From an uncultured Pseudomonadota bacterium (GTDB taxonomy: Bacteria; Pseudomonadota; Gammaproteobacteria; CAJXQU01): a stretch of 64,000 bases of DNA. This document shows, piece after piece, positions 36,564 to 45,434 of the stretch. The DNA is taken from contig CAJXQU010000002.1 in the NCBI GenBank assembly GCA_913058255.1, positions 1-64,000 on the forward strand, read 5' to 3'. Under the pieces are notes generated by a model. The model saw only the letters and a list, made by a program, of their open reading frames with translations. It was not told where the DNA came from and did not search any database. The number at the start of each line of letters is the position of its first letter. The stretch's first letter is position 1. Both the position numbers and the translations under genes were made by a program.

Positions 36564-37397
36564 ATGGCTATTTCTAATATTTCATTAACAGCAGGGATGC
36601 GTTCAAACCTGTTAACACTACAACAAACAGATAATCTATTAACACGTACTCAAGAACGTCTTTCAACCGGTAAAAAAGTAAACAGTGCATTAGATAATGC
36701 ACAGTCTTTCTTTGCTGCCAAAGGTAATACAAATCGTGCAAGTGCTTTAGATTCTCGAAAAGATGGAATGGGACAAGCGATCCAAGTTGTTAAGTCTGCA
36801 GATGCAGGTATTTCAGCAATCAATTCATTGCTTGACCAAGCAGCTGGTATCGTAGCCACGGCAAAAGGAAGTCAATCTAAAACAGGAGATGATGTTGCGC
36901 TAAAGGCACAGTATGACGAAATTATCTTGCAAATAGATGATATCGTTAGTGATTCTGGCTATCAAGGTACAAACCTTTTAAAAGGTGGTGCTACAGATAT
37001 TTTGGATGTTATTTTTAATGCATCCGGTGATAATAAGCTGACTCTAACGGGTGTTTCTTCAGATACTGTAGAGTTAGGTATTGATGCTGCAACGCTTGCA
37101 TTTAATGGCGCGACTGGCGCAAGTTTAGATGCTATCTCTGCGGGGATAACCGCTGCAAAAGCAACGCTAGAAGCAACATCAACGTCTTTATCTGGTAGCT
37201 TGGGTGTTATCAATGCACGTCAGGAATTTACTAATGCGATGATTAATACGTTGCAAGTAGGTGCTGATAAATTGACATTGGCTGATACGAACGAAGAAGG
37301 TGCAAACATGTTGTCTCTGCAAACAAGACAACAATTGGGCACAATCTCTTTAAGCTTAGCTAACCAGTCTGCTCAAGCTGTATTAAGCTTGTTCTAA
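36564..37397 (+). CDS. Flagellin 1 (short type)
   Basis: This 277-residue flagellin has the conserved D0/D1 ends (ISLTAGMRSNLLTLQQTDNLL...RLSTGKKVNSALDNA and NTLQVGADKLTLADTNEEGANML...LSLANQSAQAVLSLF) and a very short central part, so no D2/D3 surface domains. This length and the ending resemble alphaproteobacterial flagellins. The start is ATG 36564 with AAAGGAG; an upstream in-frame codon at 36489 adds an unrelated leader. It is 72-90 percent alike with its tandem partner by eye, with a central block that is identical in DNA. Ser/Thr residues in the centre are possible glycosylation sites. Confidence 0.94.
   Translation: MAISNISLTAGMRSNLLTLQQTDNLLTRTQERLSTGKKVNSALDNAQSFFAAKGNTNRASALDSRKDGMGQAIQVVKSADAGISAINSLLDQAAGIVATAKGSQSKTGDDVALKAQYDEIILQIDDIVSDSGYQGTNLLKGGATDILDVIFNASGDNKLTLTGVSSDTVELGIDAATLAFNGATGASLDAISAGITAAKATLEATSTSLSGSLGVINARQEFTNAMINTLQVGADKLTLADTNEEGANMLSLQTRQQLGTISLSLANQSAQAVLSLF
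36941..37236 (+). repeat. Identical block shared by the two flagellin genes (copy 1)
   Basis: By direct reading, these 296 bases are identical to 38090-38385, at a constant offset of 1,149 bp. Flanking parts of the two genes carry scattered substitutions. This is the pattern of recent gene conversion. Confidence 0.9.
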
Positions 37398-37452
37398 AGT
37401 TAATAAGTTTAGTTTCACAGTGGGCTAAAGCTTTACTGTTAAGCGACATAGG

Positions 37453-37485
37453 AAAGGTGGGATAGGTAACTATTCCACCTTTTTT
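37453..37485 (+). terminator. Rho-independent terminator of flagellin 1
   Basis: A 13-bp stem (AAAGGTGGGATAG with CTATTCCACCTTT) with loop GTAA is followed by a T-run. It separates the two flagellin transcripts. Confidence 0.88.
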
Positions 37486-37564
37486 GTTATTGCTCGTATT
37501 TTTTAGTATATATTCAAAATCTTGACACTTTTAAGTAAGTTTTCTGGCAGGTGTCAAAAAAAAC

Positions 37565-37591
37565 TAAAGTTTTTTCTCTAGCTGTCGTTAC
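37565..37591 (+). promoter_or_regulatory. Sigma-28-like promoter of flagellin gene 2
   Basis: TAAAGTTT, an 11-bp spacer, and GTCGTTAC: perfect -35 and a -10 with three mismatches to GCCGATAA. It lies 122 bp before the second flagellin ATG. Confidence 0.65.
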
Positions 37592-37712
37592 ACTTTATGA
37601 CATATTCTATTTTGGAATATGGGGCACTTCAGGACGGAGTGCGTTAAAGGAGTAACAACTCATCAGACAAGAATCGTCTGATGTTTGCCAACCTAGAAAA
37701 GGAGAAAGGACT

Positions 37713-38546
37713 ATGGCTATTTCTAATATTTCCCTAAGCGCGGGTATGCGTTCTAACCTTCTAACTTTGCAAAATACAGATTCACTGTTGACGCAAACGC
37801 AGAATCGTTTATCTACCGGTAAAAAAGTAAACAGTGCATTAGATAATGCACAGTCTTTCTTTTCTGCCAAAGCTAACACAAGTCGTGCGAGCGCTTTAGA
37901 TTCTCGAAAAGATGGTATGGGACAAGCGATCCAAGTTGTTAAGTCTGCAGATGCTGGTATTTCAGCAATCAATTCACTGCTTGACCAAGCTGCTGGTATC
38001 GTCGCCACTGCAAAAGGAACTCAATCTAATACATCAGATGATGTTGCACTAAAGGCGCAGTTTGACGAAATTATCTCGCAAATAGATACTATCGTTAGTG
38101 ATTCTGGCTATCAAGGTACAAACCTTTTAAAAGGTGGTGCTACAGATATTTTGGATGTTATTTTTAATGCATCCGGTGATAATAAGCTGACTCTAACGGG
38201 TGTTTCTTCAGATACTGTAGAGTTAGGTATTGATGCTGCAACGCTTGCATTTAATGGCGCGACTGGCGCAAGTTTAGATGCTATCTCTGCGGGGATAACC
38301 GCTGCAAAAGCAACGCTAGAAGCAACATCAACGTCTTTATCTGGTAGCTTGGGTGTTATCAATGCACGTCAGGAATTTACTAATGAGATGATCAATACGT
38401 TGCAAGTAGGTGCTGATAAGTTGACATTGGCTGATACGAACGAAGAAGGTGCAAATATGCTGGCTCTGCAAACGAGACAACAATTAGGCACAATCTCTCT
38501 AAGTTTAGCTAATCAGTCATCACAAGCAGTATTAAGATTGTTCTAA
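37713..38546 (+). CDS. Flagellin 2 (short type)
   Basis: This 277-residue flagellin is a tandem paralogue of the gene at 36564, with the same ribosome-site leader (CCTAGAAAAGGAGAAAGGACT) trimmed to the last 20 bases in both. N-terminal ISLSAGMRSNLLTLQNTDSLL and C-terminal LSLANQSSQAVLRLF keep the filament-core contacts. Differences from copy 1 are conservative and concentrated in the first 125 residues. It has its own promoter and terminator, so the two copies can be expressed independently. Confidence 0.94.
   Translation: MAISNISLSAGMRSNLLTLQNTDSLLTQTQNRLSTGKKVNSALDNAQSFFSAKANTSRASALDSRKDGMGQAIQVVKSADAGISAINSLLDQAAGIVATAKGTQSNTSDDVALKAQFDEIISQIDTIVSDSGYQGTNLLKGGATDILDVIFNASGDNKLTLTGVSSDTVELGIDAATLAFNGATGASLDAISAGITAAKATLEATSTSLSGSLGVINARQEFTNEMINTLQVGADKLTLADTNEEGANMLALQTRQQLGTISLSLANQSSQAVLRLF
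38090..38385 (+). repeat. Identical block shared by the two flagellin genes (copy 2)
   Basis: Partner of 36941-37236, with no difference seen in 296 bases. The block covers the gene centre and the beginning of the C-terminal D1 region. Confidence 0.9.
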
Positions 38547-38615
38547 GGGATCAAGAAGGTCCTGATTAAAGGGAATGATCGTGAGGTTTATCCTTTTAAT
38601 TATATGGTAATAAGG

Positions 38616-38645
38616 GATGGGGCAGGTGACTGCTCCATCTTCTTT
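38616..38645 (+). terminator. Rho-independent terminator of flagellin 2
   Basis: GATGGGGCAG and CTGCTCCATC form a 10-bp stem with loop GTGA, followed by TTCTTT. The layout parallels the flagellin 1 terminator. Confidence 0.78.
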
Positions 38646-38754
38646 AAATGAGAGTTTTTAAATGAGTTAATTGAGATCTCTCCGAAGATTAAATTTTAGA
38701 AGTGATTAAAATTTAGTTGGAAAAGTTTAGCTTATCTCAAGGAGGAGAGACGCT

Positions 38755-39564
38755 ATGATAAAACTTAACGAAGGGATCTCGCTGGTTTCTTCTGTTGTAC
38801 AAAAGCCTGAGCAAATAAGGCCCAATGGCAGCAGTTTGCCTGACACGAGCTCCTCAAAAAATAAAACCTACTCTGATAATATATCCTTATCATCTAGTGA
38901 TGCTGCTTTCGCTGCGTCACAATCTCAGAAAGATTCTTTAAATAATGCAGCAACAACTATCCGTGCTGCGAATAAAATCATGGATGATGTTGTTAAAGTT
39001 GTCGGACAGAAGCAAGATGAAATTTCTCAATACGAAAAAATATATCCTCCGTTTCAAAATGAGAACTCCGATAAAGTCGAGCGTTTAAAATCGATCCCAG
39101 GTTTTAAAAAACAATTAGATGCACTGACTTTAGTTCCAGACAATAAAGAGCTAGCGACAGGGATCACCAAAAACTTATCTGACTCAGAAATTAAAAATGA
39201 GTTTTTTTCAGACTTAGAAAACCTGAAAGTACCGCAACATGAAAATGTTTTAAATAGAGATGAAAATGGCCTAAACATTGCATCTGACGATATAAAAGCA
39301 ATTGATCTAGAGGTACGACAACTAGGTCGTGACCTGTTAACAATTGGTCATGAGTTTGGAAACATTAGAGCTGGTGTAACACAAAGTTCTGATTCAATTG
39401 CTACCAGTATTTCGACAACAGCTGAAGGTATGGGGATAGAGATGCTTAATAGCGAACAAGAAGCAAAACGGAAGAGTGAAGAAGTGAGACAAGAACTTTC
39501 TACCTATAAAGATGAAAGCATCGGAACAGAGCAAAACCGAATGTTTTTGGAGAGCTTAAGATAA
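38755..39564 (+). CDS. Unknown protein between flagellin and flbT
   Basis: The 269-residue protein is hydrophilic and helical, with no signal peptide or membrane segment. I do not recognise it. The N-terminal 40 residues are Ser-rich and look disordered; residues about 50-85 (AATTIRAANKIMDDVVKVVGQKQDEI) and 180-235 (heptad-rich, IRAGVTQSSDSIATSISTTAE) could form coiled coils of the kind seen in flagellin D0/D1 and axial proteins. RBS AAGGAGGAG precedes the ATG, and flbT starts directly at its stop codon, so it is translated with flbT-flaF. Position suggests a flagellar role such as a FlaG-like or export-linked factor. Confidence 0.6.
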   Translation: MIKLNEGISLVSSVVQKPEQIRPNGSSLPDTSSSKNKTYSDNISLSSSDAAFAASQSQKDSLNNAATTIRAANKIMDDVVKVVGQKQDEISQYEKIYPPFQNENSDKVERLKSIPGFKKQLDALTLVPDNKELATGITKNLSDSEIKNEFFSDLENLKVPQHENVLNRDENGLNIASDDIKAIDLEVRQLGRDLLTIGHEFGNIRAGVTQSSDSIATSISTTAEGMGIEMLNSEQEAKRKSEEVRQELSTYKDESIGTEQNRMFLESLR

Positions 39565-39975
39565 ATGCCATTAAAGATAGCGTTAAAGCCTAAAGAAAAG
39601 TTATATATCGGGGGGGCTGTGATCATGAATGGCGGCACCCATGGAGAATTCACGGTATTGAACTCAACTACGATATTACGCGAGAAAGACATCTTAACAG
39701 AGGAGACTGCTACGTCTCCTTGTCGTCGAATTTATTTGACTGTCCAACTGATGTATATGGATGGAAATGAAAGCTTGGCTCAGCACCACAAAAATTATTG
39801 GTCTTTAGTAGAAGACGTAATGAAAGCAGCTCCAAGCTTTGAGAAATTACTGATAGAAATGAGTGAGTTAATACTCGCTGAAAATTATTATAAGGCTTTA
39901 AAGCTGGCCAAAAAATCAATTGAAAAGGAAACCGAGGTTCTTAAACATGCAGAATTCAGCAGCGAATGCGTATAA
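39565..39975 (+). CDS. flbT: Flagellin post-transcriptional regulator FlbT
   Basis: In alphaproteobacteria FlbT binds flagellin mRNA 5' regions and controls their stability. The 136-residue protein matches the family at LKPKEKLYIGGAVIMNGG, ATSPCRRIYLTVQLMYMD and the helical C-terminus (FEKLLIEMSELILAENYYKAL). The ATG directly follows the preceding stop codon. Its end overlaps flaF by 29 bp. The family is characteristic of alphaproteobacteria, so its presence beside FleQ/FleS/FleR is unexpected. Confidence 0.87.
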   Translation: MPLKIALKPKEKLYIGGAVIMNGGTHGEFTVLNSTTILREKDILTEETATSPCRRIYLTVQLMYMDGNESLAQHHKNYWSLVEDVMKAAPSFEKLLIEMSELILAENYYKALKLAKKSIEKETEVLKHAEFSSECV

Positions 39976-40342
39976 CACAATAAGTAAGGCTTCAATGTCG
40001 CCAAGGCAACTCGAGGCAGCCATTCTGAATAGATCCGCTTCTATGTTAAAGGCTGTGCATGATAATTGGGATGCACCGGGCTCTGAAGAAAAACTTGACG
40101 AAGCGTTAAAATACAATCAAAAGTTGTGGAGTCTGTTTCAAGCTGATCTAACTGATGACGAAAGCCCGTTACCTAAAAAATTGAGAGAAGATATTCTTTC
40201 TTTAAGCATCTTTGTTGATCGACGAACGTTTGAACTGATGTCATCACCAGTACGTGAGAAAATAACAGTATTGATCAATATTAACCAAAATATTGCTGCA
40301 GGACTTAATACTGTTGTTGAAAATGAGGCTGTTCCTGCTTAA
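39947..40342 (+). CDS. flaF: Flagellin secretion/assembly factor FlaF
   Basis: FlaF is an alphaproteobacterial flagellin chaperone that acts together with FlbT. The 131-residue protein shows the family pattern: AYNTISKASMSPRQLEAAIL, LKYNQKLWSLFQADL, LREDILSLSIFVDRRTFELM and LININQNIAAGL. I chose ATG 39947 (MQNSAANAYN) because the family starts shortly before AY; the frame also has an ATG at 39920. It overlaps flbT and ends the flagellin operon. Confidence 0.85.
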   Translation: MQNSAANAYNTISKASMSPRQLEAAILNRSASMLKAVHDNWDAPGSEEKLDEALKYNQKLWSLFQADLTDDESPLPKKLREDILSLSIFVDRRTFELMSSPVREKITVLININQNIAAGLNTVVENEAVPA

Positions 40343-40612
40343 TCTTAAAAACTTTGCAGATTTATCACTTTTTAACAATTTAAAATAATAAAAACGTAAA
40401 CCATTACCGCTAACTCATAATCTCATGCATCTAACTGATAGTTAAAGAGTAAACTATAAGCTAAGGAATAGGTGGCATGTAATAAAGAAAGTTAAATGAG
40501 ATCTGTTATCAATATAGGTAGTACGTGAAATGTGTATATTTATCTTGAAATATCATCATGTAACGAAGACTTTTTAAAGTTTATAATAAAGAATATAAAA
40601 TGAGATTGTCTG

Positions 40613-41170
40613 ATGATGTCTAATTCTAATCAACCCACTCTTCTCGCATTTGAAGAACGCTTTTCAGTAACTGAACAGAGTTATGAATCAGGATTCTCAG
40701 TTGAGAATATTATTGATTTTGAACAAGCAGCTGCTGATGTTCTAACGGCGATTATTGCATTGGAACAAATGAGTTATGAGCATGTTGATCCTGACTCAAA
40801 AGGTATCACTTCAGATATTCTTAGATTAGAACAAAAGCTTGATTTCATTACTGAATTATTAGCAAAATCTTTACAGTCACAACAAGAAAAGTTAGAAAAA
40901 AATAATATAAAAATGAGTGCTGAAAATGTTTTTTGGAACTCAAGTATTTCAATCAATAAAGGCGGTTTCTGTCTTCTTTCTATTTACCTTAGTGATAAAT
41001 ATCCAACACCGTTACAACTACCTGTCGAAGTAATTTCATCTGAAGTAAATAAGCTTGGCTTAACTGAGCATTGTGGTCGAATATTATTATCTGATGAGAA
41101 GGTTATTGATGATCTAACCCGTATGGTTTTTCTTTACCACCGACGGCAAATTGCCCGAAATAGAACATAA
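40613..41170 (+). CDS. Possible atypical PilZ-domain protein
   Basis: The 185-residue protein has an N-terminal helical region (about 25-100) and a C-terminal beta-rich segment (about 100-185: SAENVFWNSSISINKGGFCLLSIYL, LPVEVISSE, RMVFLYHRRQIARNR split) whose layout and ending resemble atypical PilZ proteins of gammaproteobacteria. The canonical c-di-GMP motifs RxxxR and D/NxSxxG are not intact, so ligand binding is uncertain. Position just before fleQ fits a flagellar role. Start is ATG 40613 or 40616. It is separated by 270 bp from flaF and 204 bp from fleQ. Confidence 0.45.
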   Translation: MMSNSNQPTLLAFEERFSVTEQSYESGFSVENIIDFEQAAADVLTAIIALEQMSYEHVDPDSKGITSDILRLEQKLDFITELLAKSLQSQQEKLEKNNIKMSAENVFWNSSISINKGGFCLLSIYLSDKYPTPLQLPVEVISSEVNKLGLTEHCGRILLSDEKVIDDLTRMVFLYHRRQIARNRT

Positions 41171-41374
41171 AGTAAACAATCATCAACTCTACGACAGAAT
41201 TTTGACCGCTACAGAATAAAGTGCTTTACTTATAGTCGATTAAAGGAGGGTTTTAATTTGTTATGGAGGATTTTACAGGTGCCAATACTTGTGAACTATC
41301 GACTATTTATTTAGTCATTCCTAACAAACTCCTGCTTAACTTATATAAACCTTAAGAAATAAGGATTAATTAAA

Positions 41375-42799
41375 ATGGCTAATGGCAGCGTACTAATCGT
41401 AGAAGACGATAAAGAGCAACGAGCACACATAAAATCAGTTTTGGAATTTCTCGAATATTCTCCAGTTAACGCTGTGGATCATGAGAGTTGGGAGCAACAT
41501 CTTGGTGGTAAGGATGGCGCACAAATTTTACTGCTAGGTAGTTGTAGTGAAACAAAAATCCTGATGGATGTTTTCCGTAAAATTAAAAAAGAAGATCCTT
41601 ATTTACCCGTCGTTTTGTTAACAGCGGCTGATAAAAATAAAGCAAATTTTGAGCTTGAAACTGGAATCATAGCCAAAGCACAATTGCCGCTTAAGCAAAA
41701 ACAACTTGCTGTGGTTCTTGAAAAGGTTAATACCTATCGAGAGAATCGCCATGAAGATGGCGCACCACGTTCTCTAGAGCTGTTTCGTTCATTAGTCGGC
41801 AGCAGTAAAGGCATACAGCGCGTTCGTCGTATGATTGAGATGGTTGCCTCATCTGATGCTAATGTCTTGATTACAGGTGAATCAGGCTCGGGTAAAGAGG
41901 TTATTGCTCGCCATGTTCATTATCATTCACCACGTAAAAACAAACCATTTGTCCCGATCAACTGTGGTGCTATTCCTCCGGACTTACTAGAAAGTGAGTT
42001 GTTTGGTCATGAGAAGGGTGCATTTACGGGTGCAATTACTACACGTCAAGGGCGTTTTGAAATTGCTGAAGGCGGGACATTATTTCTTGACGAAATAGGT
42101 GATATGAGTCAATCAATGCAGGTAAAACTACTGCGTGTTTTGCAAGAACGAATTTTTGAAAGAGTCGGAAGTAATAAGTCAATAAAATCAGATGTTCGTA
42201 TTATTGCTGCGACGCATGTCAATCTTGAAGATGCGATTGAAGAAGGCAATTTCCGTGAAGATCTGTTTTATCGTCTCAATGTTTTCCCAATTGAAACGCC
42301 ACCATTGCGTGATAGAATCGAAGATTTACCATTGTTAATCAATGATTTAACGGAACGTCTTGAACATGAAGGTAATGGTAGTATCAATATACCACCGTTG
42401 ACCATTCAGTCTCTGAGCAAATATGCTTGGCCGGGTAATGTACGTGAATTGGCTAATCTTATAGAAAGACTTTCTATCTTGTATCCTAATGGTACAGTTA
42501 AAGTCGCAGACCTTCCTGAAAAGTATCAATCTGCTGAAATTTTAGAAGAAAGTAATCTGACCGAATCTAATGATGAGCAGCTCGAAGATAATGGTGTTAT
42601 GCCACGACTACCTCAAGGTGGGATTGATCTAAAAGAGCATCTTACTAATTTAGAGTACAGCATGATCAAACAAGCCTTGGATGAATCTAACTGGGTTGTT
42701 GCACACGCTGCAAAACGTCTACAACTAGGTCGAACTACGCTGGTTGAAAAAATGCGTAAATACAATATGCAGCGCCGTGATGAAGTGTCATCAGCTTGA
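41375..42799 (+). CDS. fleQ: Flagellar master regulator FleQ/FlrA-like (sigma-54 activator)
   Basis: The 474-residue enhancer-binding protein has a FleQ-type N-terminal receiver-like domain (1-120) that lacks the phosphorylatable aspartate (AQILLLGSCSETK at that position). The AAA+ domain (about 138-375) has Walker A GESGSGKEVIARH, the sigma-54 loop GAFTGA in GHEKGAFTGAIT, Walker B GGTLFLDEIGDM and the R-finger region. The Fis-type HTH is at the end (WVVAHAAKRLQLGRTTLVEKM). It is expected to start class II flagellar transcription. It heads the fleQ-fleS-fleR series. Confidence 0.92.
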   Translation: MANGSVLIVEDDKEQRAHIKSVLEFLEYSPVNAVDHESWEQHLGGKDGAQILLLGSCSETKILMDVFRKIKKEDPYLPVVLLTAADKNKANFELETGIIAKAQLPLKQKQLAVVLEKVNTYRENRHEDGAPRSLELFRSLVGSSKGIQRVRRMIEMVASSDANVLITGESGSGKEVIARHVHYHSPRKNKPFVPINCGAIPPDLLESELFGHEKGAFTGAITTRQGRFEIAEGGTLFLDEIGDMSQSMQVKLLRVLQERIFERVGSNKSIKSDVRIIAATHVNLEDAIEEGNFREDLFYRLNVFPIETPPLRDRIEDLPLLINDLTERLEHEGNGSINIPPLTIQSLSKYAWPGNVRELANLIERLSILYPNGTVKVADLPEKYQSAEILEESNLTESNDEQLEDNGVMPRLPQGGIDLKEHLTNLEYSMIKQALDESNWVVAHAAKRLQLGRTTLVEKMRKYNMQRRDEVSSA

Positions 42800-42890
42800 C
42801 ATGAAACGCGCAGAAATTAACACTTCAACAACTAAGTTCTTGTAAGCTATGCATTAAAATTTCTGGCACACTACTTGCTCATTCTGATCT

Positions 42891-44051
42891 ATGTATCAGA
42901 GTGAGCAAAACCTAGTGATCGAGCCAGAGAATTTTCTAGATTCAGATCAAAATAAAAAACGAGCAGAGGCTAATCTGAATGTTGTTTCACACAATCTTCA
43001 AATCAAAACAGGTCTGTCTCACTCTCCAGTCGCAAGTTCAGATAATTATTCTCTACAAACTCGTCGTTTAAATAACCTTTTCCAGGCTTTACCAGGAGCT
43101 GTCGTTATGCTCGATGGTGAAGGTCGTGTTGTGCAATGTAATCCTGCGGCTAATGAGTTATTTGGTGAGCCGTTAGAAAATGAACTTTGGCGTGATGTTG
43201 TCAGTCGAGCATTTTCTCCAAAGTGGGATGATGGCCATGATATTTCGTTGGTAAACGGCCGTGTTGTGAATATTTCTACACAGCCAATGATTGATGAACC
43301 AGGCCAGATATTGTTAATTAAAGATGTTTCAGAAACACGACAGCTTCAAGATCAGTTGAATATAGCAAAACGCCTTTCTGCAAAAGGTGAAATGGCTGCA
43401 GCACTTGCTCACCAAATTCGTACGCCATTAGCATCAGCTATTCTGTATGTTTCTAACTTAACGAGTAAAAACCTTGATCAAGCTGCAAGAAAAAAATTCA
43501 CGGATAAATCACTAGCTCGACTGAATTATCTAGAAAGGTTGATCGAAGACATGCTTATTTTTGCGCGGGGTGAAAACTTTGAGCTGCAAGATTTTTCATT
43601 ATTAGCACTGTTGAAAATACTAGAACAGCAAATCGAGCCGACTATTAATGCCAGTAATGTAAATTTTCTGATCGATCCTAGTATTGAAGATTGTCAAATA
43701 AAATTAAATACAGATGCGATGGTTAGTGTTTTGAGCAATTTAATTGAGAATGCTATCCAAGCTTCTGATGAAGTTAACGGCAACATCTATTTAACAGCAA
43801 AATCACTAAAATTGAACAACGAAAATGTGGTACGTATTTCGCTTGCTGATAATGGCAAAGGCATTCCAGAAGGAATTCGTTCGACTATATTTGAGCCTTT
43901 TGTCACGGCACGAGCGAATGGGACAGGATTAGGTCTTTCAGTCGCGCAAGCGGTTATTCGCTCACATGGAGGAAGTATCTCTGTCAGGGATGCTGATCCA
44001 AAAGGAACAATTTTTGATATTACATTACCCATGATTAGGTATACGAAATGA
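42891..44051 (+). CDS. fleS: Flagellar sensor kinase FleS/FlrB-like
   Basis: The 386-residue cytoplasmic histidine kinase has no membrane segments. It has a PAS domain (about 60-150: LPGAVVMLDGEGRVVQCNPAAN), HisKA with the phospho-acceptor in ALAHQIRTPLASAIL, and HATPase_c with NLIENAIQAS, DNGKGIP and GTGLGLSVAQAVIRSHGG. It overlaps fleR by 4 bp (ATGA), so FleS and FleR are a cognate pair controlling class III flagellar genes. Confidence 0.93.
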   Translation: MYQSEQNLVIEPENFLDSDQNKKRAEANLNVVSHNLQIKTGLSHSPVASSDNYSLQTRRLNNLFQALPGAVVMLDGEGRVVQCNPAANELFGEPLENELWRDVVSRAFSPKWDDGHDISLVNGRVVNISTQPMIDEPGQILLIKDVSETRQLQDQLNIAKRLSAKGEMAAALAHQIRTPLASAILYVSNLTSKNLDQAARKKFTDKSLARLNYLERLIEDMLIFARGENFELQDFSLLALLKILEQQIEPTINASNVNFLIDPSIEDCQIKLNTDAMVSVLSNLIENAIQASDEVNGNIYLTAKSLKLNNENVVRISLADNGKGIPEGIRSTIFEPFVTARANGTGLGLSVAQAVIRSHGGSISVRDADPKGTIFDITLPMIRYTK

Positions 44052-45421
44052 AACCGGTAGTACTTGTAGTCGAAGACGATATGGATCTCAGGGAGGCTAT
44101 TTGTGACACTTTGGAACTAGGTGGTTACGAAGTGTTATCTGCTGAAAATGGTCAAAAAGCTTTAGTGATGATTGATAATGAGCAGGTTGATTTAGTCGTA
44201 AGTGATGTGCAAATGGATCAAATGGATGGTCATACTTTACTAAAAAATATTAAATCAAGACGAACAGATCTACCGGTATTACTGATGACAGCCTACGGCA
44301 CGATTCAGAATGCTATTAAGGCTATGCAAGATGGTGCAGTTGATTATCTCGTTAAGCCATTTGAGTCTACTGTTTTAGTTAGCAAAGTTGCACAAATAAT
44401 GCCTCTTATTTTAGCCATGGAAGATGGCGTGATCGCAGAAGATGCACGAATGAAGGAAGTGCTAGGTATAGCCAGACGTGTTGCTAAGAGTGATGCAACC
44501 GTTATGGTCACTGGTGAAAGTGGTACTGGTAAAGAAGTTCTATTTAGATACCTTCACAACCATTCTGAACGATCTACAAAAGATGCGGTTGCGATTAACT
44601 GTGCGGCAATTCCTGACAATATGCTTGAAGCTGTTTTATTTGGTTATGAAAAAGGTGCATTTACTGGGGCATATAAAGCCAGTCCGGGAAAATTTGAACA
44701 AGCTCAAGGCAGTACCTTATTACTTGATGAAGTCTCTGAAATGGACTTGGGTTTACAAGCGAAAATTTTACGTGTATTACAAGAAAAGCAAGTCGAACGG
44801 CTAGGTGGTAATAAAGTTATTGAGTTGGATGTTCGTGTTGTCGCAACATCAAATCGTGATTTGAAAACTGAAGTTAGTGAAGGTCGTTTTCGTGAAGATC
44901 TTTTTTATCGCTTGAATGTTTTCCCGATAAAAATGCCTTCGTTAAGACAACGCCCTGATGATGTGATTCCATTGGCGGAGTTTCTATTATCTCGATCAGC
45001 TAAGTCTAGTAGTGCTTATATTCCGTTACTTAATGAGTCTGCGGTTGCAAAACTAGCGTCTCATTCATGGCCTGGTAATGTTCGTGAGTTGGATAATGTA
45101 ATGCAACGTGCGTTGATTATGCAAAATGGTGACGAGATTACAGCAGAAGACTTAATGTTTGAAGAGTTAGATGCTGTTCACCGACTTGAAGAATCACAAG
45201 CACGACCAACGAATTTTTCAGATGTGTCAGAATCACAAAATACTTCAGAACAGAATTTAGGTAATAACCTAAAAGATCAAGAGCAACAATTAATCGTTGA
45301 AGCACTGGAAGAATGTAATGGTAGTCGTAAAGATGCGGCTATCAAGTTGGGAATAAGCCCACGTACTTTGCGTTATAAATTAGCAAAAATGCGTGATCAA
45401 GGAATAGCCATTCCGGCTTAA
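44048..45421 (+). CDS. fleR: Flagellar response regulator FleR/FlrC-like (sigma-54 activator)
   Basis: The 457-residue NtrC-type regulator has a receiver domain (1-120) with the phospho-Asp in LVVSDVQMDQMDG. The AAA+ domain has TGESGTGKEVLFRYLH, GAFTGA in GYEKGAFTGAYK and STLLLDEVSEMD. The C-terminal Fis HTH is RKDAAIKLGISPRTLRYKLAK. It follows fleS with a 4-bp overlap and leads into fliE after 13 bp, so the regulators and basal-body genes may form one operon. Confidence 0.93.
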   Translation: MKPVVLVVEDDMDLREAICDTLELGGYEVLSAENGQKALVMIDNEQVDLVVSDVQMDQMDGHTLLKNIKSRRTDLPVLLMTAYGTIQNAIKAMQDGAVDYLVKPFESTVLVSKVAQIMPLILAMEDGVIAEDARMKEVLGIARRVAKSDATVMVTGESGTGKEVLFRYLHNHSERSTKDAVAINCAAIPDNMLEAVLFGYEKGAFTGAYKASPGKFEQAQGSTLLLDEVSEMDLGLQAKILRVLQEKQVERLGGNKVIELDVRVVATSNRDLKTEVSEGRFREDLFYRLNVFPIKMPSLRQRPDDVIPLAEFLLSRSAKSSSAYIPLLNESAVAKLASHSWPGNVRELDNVMQRALIMQNGDEITAEDLMFEELDAVHRLEESQARPTNFSDVSESQNTSEQNLGNNLKDQEQQLIVEALEECNGSRKDAAIKLGISPRTLRYKLAKMRDQGIAIPA

Positions 45422-45434
45422 CTAGAGACGAGAC

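Noticed and set aside
36962-38362. Two identical 83-residue minus-strand ORFs inside the flagellin genes
   Set aside because: They are antisense shadows of the identical flagellin block; they have no ribosome site and no independent support.
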